Of a stretch of DNA of 64,000 nucleotides, positions 29,787-39,353 are shown piece by piece (positions within the stretch are counted from its first letter, which is position 1; each line of letters begins with the position of its first letter). The translations under genes and the position numbers were made by a program. The stretch is from Microcaldota archaeon (GTDB taxonomy: Archaea > Micrarchaeota > Micrarchaeia > Anstonellales > Bilamarchaeaceae). The stretch covers positions 434,001-498,000 of the forward strand of contig JACRGD010000010.1 in assembly GCA_016212525.1 (NCBI GenBank), in the 5' to 3' direction. The notes below the pieces were generated by a model that was not told where the DNA came from, did not search any database, and worked only from the letters and a program-made list of their open reading frames with translations.

Positions 29787-30022
29787 TATATCCCTAGCAT
29801 CGTTTTGGCTTGTTCAAGAGAATATGTCCTACCATGACGAATATCGAGCAAACCACGTAGCAGAGATGCCCTGAATTCCGGAGTGTATGATCCCTCATCA
29901 TCTCCAAGGGGAATTAGATCAAGAAGAGCCCGGAGTAGATCGTCGTAGGTTTGACGATTGATTCGTAGCTGTGACATACGCTCTCGAGTATCTTTGCTAA
30001 TCTGAATGGTAGTATATTCCAT
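29786..30022 (-). CDS. Antitoxin of the RelE-type pair
   Basis: MEYTTIQISKDTRERMSQLRINRQTYDDLLRALLDLI; directly upstream of the toxin gene. Start trimmed. Confidence 0.75.
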   Translation of the reverse strand: MEYTTIQISKDTRERMSQLRINRQTYDDLLRALLDLIPLGDDEGSYTPEFRASLLRGLLDIRHGRTYSLEQAKTMLGI

Positions 30023-30108
30023 ATAATCTCCCATATCCTTGTTATACAGAACCATATAATAAGGCATCGTTCGGAGTTGAATACAGAGTAGATAGAACAC
30101 CATTGAAT

Positions 30109-30564
30109 TTAATTTATTATACTCGAATTTTCGTTTATCAAGTTCTCGGTTTGGTTAAAACCAGTACAGGAACCATATTCTGTTCCGCATTCGTTGCAGA
30201 TCTTATAAGCATATGAGCAGCCTTCCTTAAGGCAGGGAATCCGCTCGCCTGGATTGCAAACCTTCACCCATTCGCATCCGCCCCAAGTGCCACCAACGCA
30301 GGTACTAAAACCACTACAGCTCGCAACACGGCAATACTGTTTTTGTCCATCAAGACAGGAGGGCGCGGAAGCCTGATCAGTAAAACTTACTTTGAATTGG
30401 GGCCGGGAAAGAGAAAACCCATAGACCACAATCAAAAAAAGGACCAGTATAGCTAAGAAAGGAAAGAAACGCCAAACCGAAGCGGAGGATTTTTTTGAAG
30501 ATACCAAAATAACAACCCGATCGAATCTATTTGTACTGCACAGAGTAAGACTGCCTTGGAACAT
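30109..30564 (-). CDS. Membrane-anchored cysteine-rich protein
   Basis: TM FFPFLAILVLFLIVVYGFSL followed by a Cys-rich domain CLDGQKQYCRVASCSGFSTCVGGTWGGCEWVKVCNPGERIPCLKEGC. Exact start uncertain. Confidence 0.6.
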   Translation of the reverse strand: MFQGSLTLCSTNRFDRVVILVSSKKSSASVWRFFPFLAILVLFLIVVYGFSLSRPQFKVSFTDQASAPSCLDGQKQYCRVASCSGFSTCVGGTWGGCEWVKVCNPGERIPCLKEGCSYAYKICNECGTEYGSCTGFNQTENLINENSSIIN

Positions 30565-31483
30565 CCAAACCGATCTTACCGATTATACTTGAAACCCCAA
30601 AGAGCCCTGAAGAACCCGAAGAAACATCAACATTGCAGATTTTAATCTCATCATAAGACGAATACGTGATGTTTGCCAGATCGGCAGCTTTCATTATAGC
30701 ATCCTTCTTTGTTCCGACCTGATCTACAAGACCTGCCCTAACAGCCTGCCTACCGCTCATGACACGACCATCAGTACTGTTGGCAAAAAGTGCGGCGTTG
30801 AGTTTTGAACCACGGTTCTGGACAACAGTGTTCTTGAATTCTGTATAAATTTCATCTACAACGGATTGAAGAATAATATGTTCTTCCGGCGTAAGTGCAC
30901 GAAACTCCGCACCTATATCCTTATGCGGACCGGACTTTATAGGAGTGATATTAAGACCAATTTTTGAAAACAGTTCGCTCAAATCGGCAAATGTAGCGAT
31001 TACACCAATACTTCCAGTAAGCGCATCTGGATCGGATATTATATAGTCGCCACCGCTTCCGACATAATAACCGCCGGATGCGGCAACTTCACGAAAATAG
31101 GAAACCTTTGGCATTTTGAGTTCTTTGTATGCATCGTAAATTTCACGGGTGGCTACAACTGAACCACCGGGCGAATTAACAACTAAAACAAGTGCACCAA
31201 TATCAGACCGCTTATCCAAAGCAGAAATCGCGGTAGCATAATCTTCAGAGCCAATTACACCTGAGGAGAGAAGACCTCCAGGCGAACTTGTTGTCGTTAT
31301 CTCCTGATCCAGATTCATTACCCCGACGCATTTACCCACGACAATTGGAGCAAACGAAGAAAGCACAAAGAACAATCCGATTATAAACAGAAAACCAACG
31401 ATCAGAACCGCAGCGGCGAGAAAAATGAAATTTCGATTACCTGGACGCTCGGGAGTAGTCTTTCGAATAGGAGGAATAGCCAT
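30527..31483 (-). CDS. sppA: Signal peptide peptidase SppA (S49 family)
   Basis: LVLVVNSPGGSVVATREIYDAY...EVAASGGYYVGSGGDYIISDPDALTGSIGV. Confidence 0.93.
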   Translation of the reverse strand: MAIPPIRKTTPERPGNRNFIFLAAAVLIVGFLFIIGLFFVLSSFAPIVVGKCVGVMNLDQEITTTSSPGGLLSSGVIGSEDYATAISALDKRSDIGALVLVVNSPGGSVVATREIYDAYKELKMPKVSYFREVAASGGYYVGSGGDYIISDPDALTGSIGVIATFADLSELFSKIGLNITPIKSGPHKDIGAEFRALTPEEHIILQSVVDEIYTEFKNTVVQNRGSKLNAALFANSTDGRVMSGRQAVRAGLVDQVGTKKDAIMKAADLANITYSSYDEIKICNVDVSSGSSGLFGVSSIIGKIGLDVPRQSYSVQYK

Positions 31484-31542
31484 AACAATCGTTTACCAAT
31501 ACGGATATAATAAATATAAATACTTTTGGGGAAATAGAACTG

Positions 31543-32070
31543 ATGGAATTTCCAGACACGATACTCAATTTACTCATTTTTCTTATTCCGGCATATATCT
31601 CAAACTCACTACCGGTATTGTTAGGAGGCGGAATGCCACTGGACCTAAATGCCAAATTCTACGATGGCGAACGAATACTTGGAGACGGAAAAACAATACG
31701 CGGATTTTTAGGAGGCGTATTTGCAGGAGCATTCTTTGGAGGTCTGCTTTCGCTAGTCATCGATCTTCCATTCTATCGCAGTCCGATGGACCATTTTATC
31801 GGAGGGTTCCTGCTTTCCTTAGGAACCATGACTGGCGATTCGATAGGCAGTTTCATAAAAAGAAGAATGAAAATGAATTCAGGAAAGGCGTTCTTTCTGG
31901 ACACTGTATTCTTCCTGATAGTTGCATTGATTTTTGTAATTCCAGCAGTAAGACAGAGCGTACTATTTACGCCGTTTAACATAGCATTCTGTCTTGTGCT
32001 AACCGCGATACTCCATCCAGTAACAAACTGGATTGCAAATCGCGCAGGGTTAAAGAAAGTTCCCTGGTAG
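31543..32070 (+). CDS. carS: CDP-archaeol synthase (CarS)
   Basis: AYISNSLPVLLGGGMPLDLNAKFYDGERILGDGKTIRGFLGGVFAG. Confidence 0.95.
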   Translation: MEFPDTILNLLIFLIPAYISNSLPVLLGGGMPLDLNAKFYDGERILGDGKTIRGFLGGVFAGAFFGGLLSLVIDLPFYRSPMDHFIGGFLLSLGTMTGDSIGSFIKRRMKMNSGKAFFLDTVFFLIVALIFVIPAVRQSVLFTPFNIAFCLVLTAILHPVTNWIANRAGLKKVPW

Positions 32071-32078
32071 ATTTCTAA

Positions 32079-33227
32079 ATGGCCCGGAGTCCAGAGAAAG
32101 TCAAAATAAAAGATCAGAGAATTTTAGATTCCATAGATCATTTCCTAAACAATAATTTTTCTATAAAGGAAATGAAATTAGATGAGGCGCTAAAAAGGGG
32201 CAAGGCCCAAAAAATGGAACAGGATGAAATTGAATATATAAAATTCAAGGACAGCCTAGGGAAGATAGAACGGGGAACAGTAATAACAGAAGGAAGAGTC
32301 ATACCAGGCTATCCGCATATAAAAAGAATATTTACACTTGAGAAAGGAATCGCAAAAAATATTAAAGGAAAAACATTGTATCTTGAAGAAAAAATTGACG
32401 GGTTCAATGTCCGCATTGCTTTTGTCAAGGACAAAATCTGCGGATTTTCAAGAGGCGGATTTTTGGATCTTTTTGTAACCGAAAAGGCCCAGGAGTTGAA
32501 ACTCGAAAAATTTTTCGCTGATCATCCAGAGTGGATACTTTGCGGCGAGATGATTGGAAACACGCCCCACACGCAACCGACAAAGGAGTTTGATGTCAAG
32601 CTTCTGATTTTTGATGTCATTGATGAAAATGGAGAGCATATTCCAGTAGATAAAAAGTACAGACTTCTAGATAGTTACAAGATAAGAGGGACTCCTCGAA
32701 TCGGACAATTTTCAAAAGAAGACATAAAGGGGATCCAGAGTGCAGTTGCCAAACTTAACATCAGCGGGGCAGAAGGAGCAGTAATAAGAAGCGATCTGGG
32801 TGAGATCATCAAATACGTAACTGCGGAATCGGACATAAAAGACATACTAGAGTGCGCACCAAAATTATTCGATATGCCAATAGGATTTTTCTACCAACGG
32901 GCACTGCGCAGCGCTATGTTTACGGAAGATTTCAAACTTGACCAAAAACAATATGCCCAGAAACTAGGTAATGCTATCTTAGGAGGCATAATAAATGGAC
33001 TGCGGGACTGTGAAAACGGACATGGGATATTCGAAGATTTCGAGATACTCATATCTGATCTGCGCATCTGGAGCGATATAAAAAAGACAAAAAGCAAAGA
33101 TCTCACAATAGAGGAAATATGGATTAAGGCGCAAAAAGACAAATTCAGAATCAGATTCAGAAAACACTATCATAAGACAACAAGAACATTCAACTCATAC
33201 CTAAATGGGAAAGCCATAGAAGACTGA
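32079..33227 (+). CDS. Archaeal ATP-dependent RNA ligase (Rnl3/Pab1020-like)
   Basis: Nucleotidyltransferase motif EEKIDGFNVRIA, LCGEMIGNTP, LLIFDVID, EGAVIRS. Confidence 0.88.
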   Translation: MARSPEKVKIKDQRILDSIDHFLNNNFSIKEMKLDEALKRGKAQKMEQDEIEYIKFKDSLGKIERGTVITEGRVIPGYPHIKRIFTLEKGIAKNIKGKTLYLEEKIDGFNVRIAFVKDKICGFSRGGFLDLFVTEKAQELKLEKFFADHPEWILCGEMIGNTPHTQPTKEFDVKLLIFDVIDENGEHIPVDKKYRLLDSYKIRGTPRIGQFSKEDIKGIQSAVAKLNISGAEGAVIRSDLGEIIKYVTAESDIKDILECAPKLFDMPIGFFYQRALRSAMFTEDFKLDQKQYAQKLGNAILGGIINGLRDCENGHGIFEDFEILISDLRIWSDIKKTKSKDLTIEEIWIKAQKDKFRIRFRKHYHKTTRTFNSYLNGKAIED

Positions 33228-33237
33228 GGAAGAGGAC

Positions 33238-33687
33238 ATGAAAATACGACTCTTCAGGATTCGGGACGCCCTGAAACTCAGTAAATGTATTGTTACTACA
33301 TTACGAAAGAGCAATTCCGAATTTTATCCGAAAAAAGTCATCGAATATATTGCCAAGGAATACTCGAGCGCCAACATAAAGAAAAGAGCAAAAGGAAGAA
33401 CAACATTGGTGGCTCAAGAGTTGGAGGAAATAATCGGTACAATAAGCATAACAGATAATGGTTGGATTAATGCGATGTTCGTATTGCCAAGCAAACAAAA
33501 AAAGGGAATTGGAAGCAGGCTACTAAAGGATGCAGAAAAACGTGCACGCAAAAAAGGATTTGCTGCACTTCGAACGCATTGTGCCATAAATGCAGTAAAT
33601 TTTTACAAAAAACACGGATATCGAATTATAAGAAAGGTTGTGTTTGAAAAAGCAGGCGAAACATATCGACTGTTCAAAAGACTCTAG
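33238..33687 (+). CDS. GNAT family N-acetyltransferase
   Basis: INAMFVLPSKQKKGIGSRLLKDAEKRARKKGFAALRTHCAINAVNFYKKHGYRI. Confidence 0.9.
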   Translation: MKIRLFRIRDALKLSKCIVTTLRKSNSEFYPKKVIEYIAKEYSSANIKKRAKGRTTLVAQELEEIIGTISITDNGWINAMFVLPSKQKKGIGSRLLKDAEKRARKKGFAALRTHCAINAVNFYKKHGYRIIRKVVFEKAGETYRLFKRL

Positions 33688-33710
33688 CGAAAGAGCTGCG
33701 TAGGTGCAAA

Positions 33711-34298
33711 CTATTTTTTCATCGATTTTAGAAGCGCAAAAAATTTCTCTGCAGGAAGCGTTCCGCAGCCAAGCTGCCTTGCAAAATTTAAGGCCCCCTC
33801 ATCACTCGAAATAAGAGTGGCATCGAGTTCTTTTGCAACCAAAACCAATTCAAGATCTTCCTTGCTGTCCAGAATGCCAGTTCGCATGAACTCTCGGTAT
33901 TTTTCACGCAGCTTGCGAAGCTTCTCATCATTATCAGGGTGATTGTCCTTGGCAAAATCCTCAGCTAACCGCAAGCCCTTATTGATGCGCTCGCGCACGT
34001 CTTCTATAAAATCATAAAATACTGCTGCAGGAAGCCGGATATCATAAATGCTAGGCGAGCGGATTCGAACGAAAGTCTGAAGGTTCGAATGCGATTTTTC
34101 ATCGACAAAGTTACGCAGCTCCCGAAATATTGCAGGTGGCATATAGACTTTAAGCCCAAGAGCCTTTGCCTGTTTGATAAATCCGACTACGGCGCTAGAG
34201 GGAGTCTTTCCAAAATGAGACCGTGCATATGGATTAACAAAAAGAGAAGTATCGACAACGAAAATACGATCGGAAACGGACGAGGAAGAAACCGGCAT
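33711..34298 (-). CDS. PIN-domain protein, RNA ligase partner family
   Basis: FVVDTSLFVNPYARSHFGKTPSSAVVGFIKQAKALGLKVYMPPAIFRELRNF...LVAKELDATLISSDEGALNFARQLG; encoded near the RNA ligase gene. Confidence 0.8.
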   Translation of the reverse strand: MPVSSSSVSDRIFVVDTSLFVNPYARSHFGKTPSSAVVGFIKQAKALGLKVYMPPAIFRELRNFVDEKSHSNLQTFVRIRSPSIYDIRLPAAVFYDFIEDVRERINKGLRLAEDFAKDNHPDNDEKLRKLREKYREFMRTGILDSKEDLELVLVAKELDATLISSDEGALNFARQLGCGTLPAEKFFALLKSMKK

Positions 34299-34400
34299 GA
34301 AAGGGATAGAGAGGCGAGAAATAAAAGACTACGCATGAAGGACAAGAAATGGAAAAAGACAACTGCAAAGCCGTGAGAAAGGAACAGAATAAACCATTCT

Positions 34401-34496
34401 AGGCTTCCGCCGCTTGATGCGATTCCAAGACGGCGGACCATAGAAACAAGAATGCTTCAGAGAAACCCCAACTAAAGAGGCTTCAGCAGGAAGCCT
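34401..34496. other. Nested hairpin immediately 3' of the membrane-protein operon
   Basis: AGGCTTCC (34401-34408) / GGAAGCCT (34489-34496), perfect 8 bp. Competing stem CCGCCG-CTTG ... CAAG-a-CGGCGG (34407-34436). Alternative small hairpin AGGCTTC/GAAGCCT near 34479-34496. Confidence 0.45.
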
Positions 34497-34499
34497 TGA

Positions 34500-35588
34500 T
34501 CAGATGAGTTTTATCAAACCACGGCCAACTTCGGGAATTTTTCCACCTAGAAGAGAAGTTGCATTTAGCACAAAAGTCATTAACAAAATAAAGGCAATAA
34601 GCGGGAAAATACAAATGGCCGAAACAAGATGCTTGGCAAGATCATTTATCCTAAAGGTCATCATATCATTAAGCGTATCCCAGCTCGACCGGACTCGGTT
34701 TATCATTGAAAAAGTAGTAAGTATGCTGGGACTTTCGCACTGATAAGCATTTAGGTTACCATTTGCAGGCAATTTACAGAGCAGATGGAAATTGCCACCT
34801 GATTGAGAGACACTTGGATCAACCTGTATCATTTGTGCCTGCGTGTGGGGCAGGGAAACGGTCGCCACCAGAATATAACTAAAGGGAAACACAAAATATA
34901 ATCCAAACGTCAGTGCCATTATATATGCACCTGCACCCCGGGTCGGAGGAAATGCACGAAGCGCAACACCGACAGAGAAGAAAAAACCCGCGTAGGACTT
35001 GACGAAATTGAGCGTATGAACCATCAAATAGTTAACATACATGTAGAAGGAAAGGGAAGCAGCAACAGTCTGAATTCGCTCTGCAATTATCTTAAAGGCA
35101 ACACCAGACGCCTGCTCAGACATAAATATTTCCATGAAAACAGATGCGGCGGTTTCAACTGGAATACTTAGATAATAAAGGAAATTCATAAAAGACTGGA
35201 CACAGTTGGTCGGGGTTTCAAGATACAGTTTCATCCAATCAATAAGAGTGGTGGGTGCCTCATGATCAGTGCTACTTAGAATGCGATAACCACTTGAACA
35301 GCTAACCGCAGGATCACCAAAAGAAGTGAGATAAAGACACCTTGCAAGACCAGTATCTGGATTTGCGATTAGACTTTCACCATAGTTTACGATCCCGCCG
35401 GCAATAAGAGAAACGATTAGCACGGTAGATGCCGCATAAGTCAGCTCCTCCTTTGCGCTTTGCTCAAAATTTGGCATGTTAAAGAGCCGGGCGATCATGA
35501 TCATAAACATAGTCAAAACTACAGAAAGGATTGCAGCTCCAAGTGAGATAAAAACCCAATCATGATAAATGCCCTGTTCAAATGCCAT
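34500..35588 (-). CDS. Polytopic membrane protein, six-member tandem family (member 6 in transcription order)
   Basis: FNMPNFEQSAKEELTYAASTVLIVSL; VALRAFPPTRGAGAYIMALTFGLYFVFPFSYI; C-term VGRGLIKLI. Confidence 0.8.
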   Translation of the reverse strand: MAFEQGIYHDWVFISLGAAILSVVLTMFMIMIARLFNMPNFEQSAKEELTYAASTVLIVSLIAGGIVNYGESLIANPDTGLARCLYLTSFGDPAVSCSSGYRILSSTDHEAPTTLIDWMKLYLETPTNCVQSFMNFLYYLSIPVETAASVFMEIFMSEQASGVAFKIIAERIQTVAASLSFYMYVNYLMVHTLNFVKSYAGFFFSVGVALRAFPPTRGAGAYIMALTFGLYFVFPFSYILVATVSLPHTQAQMIQVDPSVSQSGGNFHLLCKLPANGNLNAYQCESPSILTTFSMINRVRSSWDTLNDMMTFRINDLAKHLVSAICIFPLIAFILLMTFVLNATSLLGGKIPEVGRGLIKLI

Positions 35589-36661
35589 CAGATCAACCTC
35601 GTCAAAGAACTGATATCTACTTCCTCACCTAAAGCAGCACTAAGACCACGGGTTGCCTGAGTAAAGACAAGAACGTTAAAAGTAGGTGCAACAAAAGCGA
35701 TGATAAACGCGAAAGCCATCGTACTAATTGGAAATAACATCAATACCAAAAAGGTTCCTCCAAACACAGTGCTTACCGCCTGACCAATAGCACCGAAAAC
35801 CCCACTGACCAAATCAGTAAATCCACCAGTGAAGTTGTTGTGGAAAAAGTCGCTCATATTGTCGACAAAATTGCCATTGTCATGGAAGTAATTCGTAAGC
35901 ATACCCCTAAAGGAAACCAGAGGACCATGAGCAGAATAAAGAGTTGTAAAGGTTGTAAGGGCCAATACGGGAAATAGGAATAAGAAAGACACTGAAATTG
36001 CGATCAGAGTACCTCCGAGCCGACGGGTCGGAGTAAAGCAGCGCAGGAAAAGACCGATCGGAAGATAATACTTAAGAAACGCCTCAATAAAGAATACATA
36101 GACGTAGAACTGCGCAACAGTAACAATATAGGAAACTGCAAGACCGCTGGTCATATTATAGAGAACTGATTTGATGGGCGATGCAAAACCAGCAAGCGGA
36201 GTAACGGTAAGACCAACACCCATAGGGCGGGCATATGGAGTAACTGAAGCCGACTGATCGACATACATGTTCATGAGATAATTTAGTTCTAGCCAGCCCT
36301 TCACGTCTTCTGCCATCGCAAGAATTCCTACTGAAAGAGCATGGTAGATATTGTCATTAGCCTGATCTATACCTCCAGGAATGTATTCCATTGGAAGAAT
36401 TGTACCGACTTTTATGTATGTCATGGCCCCAAGCAATGAAAAGACAATAACCATAATGAATACCGAGGCAAAAAGTTCATAGATTTCCTGTTTCACATAT
36501 GCAGTGAGGTTGGGATTTCGCATAATCGATGCCCATACATAAATTAATGTAAGAATGGATACGGAAGCACCTATGGCAAGAGCTGAGTATGGAACCCAGG
36601 TCCAAAATGCAGGACGGGTTGAGGTTATGATGCTGCTTATTGTGTTTGCGTCCACGACCAT
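35588..36661 (-). CDS. Polytopic membrane protein, six-member tandem family (member 5)
   Basis: MRNPNLTAYVKQEIYELFASVFIMVIVF; IGLFLRCFTPTRRLGGTLIAISVSFLFLFPVLAL; C-term GEEVDISSLTRLI. Confidence 0.82.
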   Translation of the reverse strand: MVVDANTISSIITSTRPAFWTWVPYSALAIGASVSILTLIYVWASIMRNPNLTAYVKQEIYELFASVFIMVIVFSLLGAMTYIKVGTILPMEYIPGGIDQANDNIYHALSVGILAMAEDVKGWLELNYLMNMYVDQSASVTPYARPMGVGLTVTPLAGFASPIKSVLYNMTSGLAVSYIVTVAQFYVYVFFIEAFLKYYLPIGLFLRCFTPTRRLGGTLIAISVSFLFLFPVLALTTFTTLYSAHGPLVSFRGMLTNYFHDNGNFVDNMSDFFHNNFTGGFTDLVSGVFGAIGQAVSTVFGGTFLVLMLFPISTMAFAFIIAFVAPTFNVLVFTQATRGLSAALGEEVDISSLTRLI

Positions 36662-36673
36662 TTGCTCAGCTCA

Positions 36674-37960
36674 TCAAATTATTTTTAGGAATGAAAGGAA
36701 GTTAATATCGTTCCTAAAGAACCTCGCCATCTCACGGGCTACCGTCAGAGTCAGAAAAATATTAACGACAGGAAGCATAAGACTCATTATAACTATATAA
36801 TATACTGCACCACGAACAAGATCAAAGGCAACATTTAGGGCTCCGCCAAGGAAGAATGGGATAAACACGCCTCCAGTAACAAACATAGCCACCAGCAGTG
36901 ATGCAGAAACACTTGCAAGACCGCCTGATGAAACTAAAGATCGCAGCGAGGCGGATGGATCAGAAAGATTAAGCCGCATAATACGGTGGGCCTCGTAATC
37001 GAGTACGAAGGTAAATGGGTAGAAGACAATCAGTGCAAAACCCAGCGAAAGGAATGCTTCTCCTGCACCCCGAGTATAGGGAAACGATCGAAGCAAAATA
37101 CCCACAGGCAGGAAAAGCGTGAACATGTATTGTTTTATCATGCACAGGGTTATGATATGCAAAAGCCACTCACCAAGTCCCAGCGAAAGAGCCTGCAAGG
37201 TCATAGAAAGAACATCGATAAAGGGCCGCAGGATGGGGCCGAGGTTGAAGGTATACATTGCACGCCAGCTCACACCAAAGCTCAAAGTGGCAGAATAGAT
37301 AGTATGAATTACGTTGTTGTAGAGCAAAAGCATACTGTAGTGTTTTGTCATATCATTTACCATAGAACGGGCAACAGCCATAGACGCGTCGATCATCAGA
37401 CGCGGCTGTAGAGTCGTCTGATCGACATAAACAGCATAATCAGAACCCGGACCTGGCCCAACAGGAGATGCGCGAAATGCAAGCCAGCCATTCGCTAGGA
37501 TAAGAGGACCGATAATAAAGACAAGCCTGATTATGGTAAGACCCATCTGAAATAGTTCATCTTTGGCAAGGGTCGCCATTGAAGGCGAATTGAAAAACTG
37601 CGAAATCATATATAAAAATGCGATTCCGATAAGCACGATCACCATCACGAGCATTGCCGGAGCGATCCACTGCGAAATTGCAATAAGACCCAGCGAGGAA
37701 GCATTTGCAGAAACCGAAGCAGAACAAGTAGCAGGTTCAAATGCAGAAAGAATAGCAGTATATCCACTGCGGGCAGTTGATCCGACTCCCCCGACAGTAG
37801 AGCCGGTGGCAGTAAGAAAATCCTGTGCTCCCGAATCGACAGTATTTCTTACGTCATCAAAAAGACCCACAATGTCAGTCGCTGCAAGTATTCCACAAAG
37901 TAAAAGCAATGAGAAGAAAATAACACGGGACGAGGGGAAACGTGAGGGTTTGGAGTCCAT
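36674..37960 (-). CDS. Polytopic membrane protein, six-member tandem family (member 4)
   Basis: Signal-like N-term; FNSPSMATLAKDELFQMGLTIIRLVFII; VGILLRSFPYTRGAGEAFLSLGFALIVFYPFTFV; C-term INFLSFLKII. Confidence 0.82.
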   Translation of the reverse strand: MDSKPSRFPSSRVIFFSLLLLCGILAATDIVGLFDDVRNTVDSGAQDFLTATGSTVGGVGSTARSGYTAILSAFEPATCSASVSANASSLGLIAISQWIAPAMLVMVIVLIGIAFLYMISQFFNSPSMATLAKDELFQMGLTIIRLVFIIGPLILANGWLAFRASPVGPGPGSDYAVYVDQTTLQPRLMIDASMAVARSMVNDMTKHYSMLLLYNNVIHTIYSATLSFGVSWRAMYTFNLGPILRPFIDVLSMTLQALSLGLGEWLLHIITLCMIKQYMFTLFLPVGILLRSFPYTRGAGEAFLSLGFALIVFYPFTFVLDYEAHRIMRLNLSDPSASLRSLVSSGGLASVSASLLVAMFVTGGVFIPFFLGGALNVAFDLVRGAVYYIVIMSLMLPVVNIFLTLTVAREMARFFRNDINFLSFLKII

Positions 37961-39345
37961 CAGATTAACCTCGTAAGACCTGCGATCTCTATGTCGCCGC
38001 CAAAGATTATGGCCAATGATCTAATACCTGCAATAGTTGCCAGAAGTCCAAGTAAAGAGAAAAACATGGACCAGAAAGTAAGGCGCGAGAAGGATTCTAT
38101 ATAGCCTCCAGGTTCCCAGATGTGGGAAACAAACTGATCCAGACGACTTAGACGCGAGATGGAATTGAACCAGTTCTGAGTAGTATCATGTGCAGTTGCA
38201 ATGGTCGCTCGTCTTTGATCATCACTAAGAGCCGCACCAGAATTACTCGAGAAGTCATAATTGTTACCTGGATTAATCACAGTACCAGGATTATCCCAAT
38301 ATCCCCGCTCCATACGATTTAGGAATTCTTCATCAGTAACTCCTTCCATTTGTCTTAGCGAATTATGCAACTCAGCAGCAGTAACACGATTGGACAGAAG
38401 TGGCAGATAACCATCAACATACATTGTAGATGCGATTGGTGGATCTCCCAAAATGGCCTGGGGATTATCATTAAGAATAGCCGCAGAGCGAACGTGAGCC
38501 TTGAGATCGATGGCAAGAAGGGCGGCAAAGGCATAGAAAGAAGGAAGGATGAAATATAGTGATAACGCAATTGCAAGAAGCAAACCGCCAAGTTTGCGGG
38601 TGAAACTAAAGGCCCTAAGTATGGCACCCATAACAAAGAACGTAGGATAGAGACCAGTTGCAATATAACGAATTATAACTTCCTGGAACTTATTGAGCAT
38701 CATAAGTTTTATTGCCCAGTCAAAGAGAGTTGATTTTGCATAATTACCCATTGCAAAGAAACCCTTAAAGGGATTGAAATTGAAAAATCCGGTTATCTCA
38801 AATATAAATTCTACATTAAGAGTAAATTCGGCAATCATGGAAGTTGCGATGTAACTTGAATAGATTTCAAATCCAGTTTGTTTGGCCTCATCATATAGTT
38901 CACGCAGATACCAGATGGCAAGTTTAATGTGACACGAGGGAATGCCACTATAGACTGACCCGGTCGCAGCAGCAAGATTTGGACCGCAGATGTCAAGATT
39001 AGTATAAACACGACTGGACGATCCACCACTTAGAGGAACAACCGGAACAGGAGCAGTAGTAGGACTAACGATACCGCCAGTTGCCAAATGAGCTGCACCG
39101 ATTCCCATTGCGCCCTGAAGAATTCCATCGGCAGCATAAGAACCAAAAACCAAAAGAGATATGAGAACAGCAGAATACAGCAATTCAACAAGTTCAGACT
39201 TGGCCCATGATTTGAACTTATCATTTGAGATGAAAACGGAAATGATGTAGACTATGCCAACCAGGATTACCCCGATCATCAGAAGGACACCGGCAAGACC
39301 GATCCAGTTTCCCCAAACAACAGCAAAGTCTATTGGACTGACCAT
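37960..39345 (-). CDS. Polytopic membrane protein, six-member tandem family (member 3)
   Basis: ISNDKFKSWAKSELVELLYSAVLISLLVFG; MGAILRAFSFTRKLGGLLLAIALSLYFILPSFYAF; C-term GGDIEIAGLTRLI. Confidence 0.82.
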   Translation of the reverse strand: MVSPIDFAVVWGNWIGLAGVLLMIGVILVGIVYIISVFISNDKFKSWAKSELVELLYSAVLISLLVFGSYAADGILQGAMGIGAAHLATGGIVSPTTAPVPVVPLSGGSSSRVYTNLDICGPNLAAATGSVYSGIPSCHIKLAIWYLRELYDEAKQTGFEIYSSYIATSMIAEFTLNVEFIFEITGFFNFNPFKGFFAMGNYAKSTLFDWAIKLMMLNKFQEVIIRYIATGLYPTFFVMGAILRAFSFTRKLGGLLLAIALSLYFILPSFYAFAALLAIDLKAHVRSAAILNDNPQAILGDPPIASTMYVDGYLPLLSNRVTAAELHNSLRQMEGVTDEEFLNRMERGYWDNPGTVINPGNNYDFSSNSGAALSDDQRRATIATAHDTTQNWFNSISRLSRLDQFVSHIWEPGGYIESFSRLTFWSMFFSLLGLLATIAGIRSLAIIFGGDIEIAGLTRLI

Positions 39346-39353
39346 TCCCTAAA

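Noticed and set aside
34187-34441. Minus-strand ORF MVRRLGIASSGGSLEWFILFLSHGF...
   Set aside because: Overlaps the start of the PIN partner gene and the inverted-repeat element; hydrophobic translation looks incidental.
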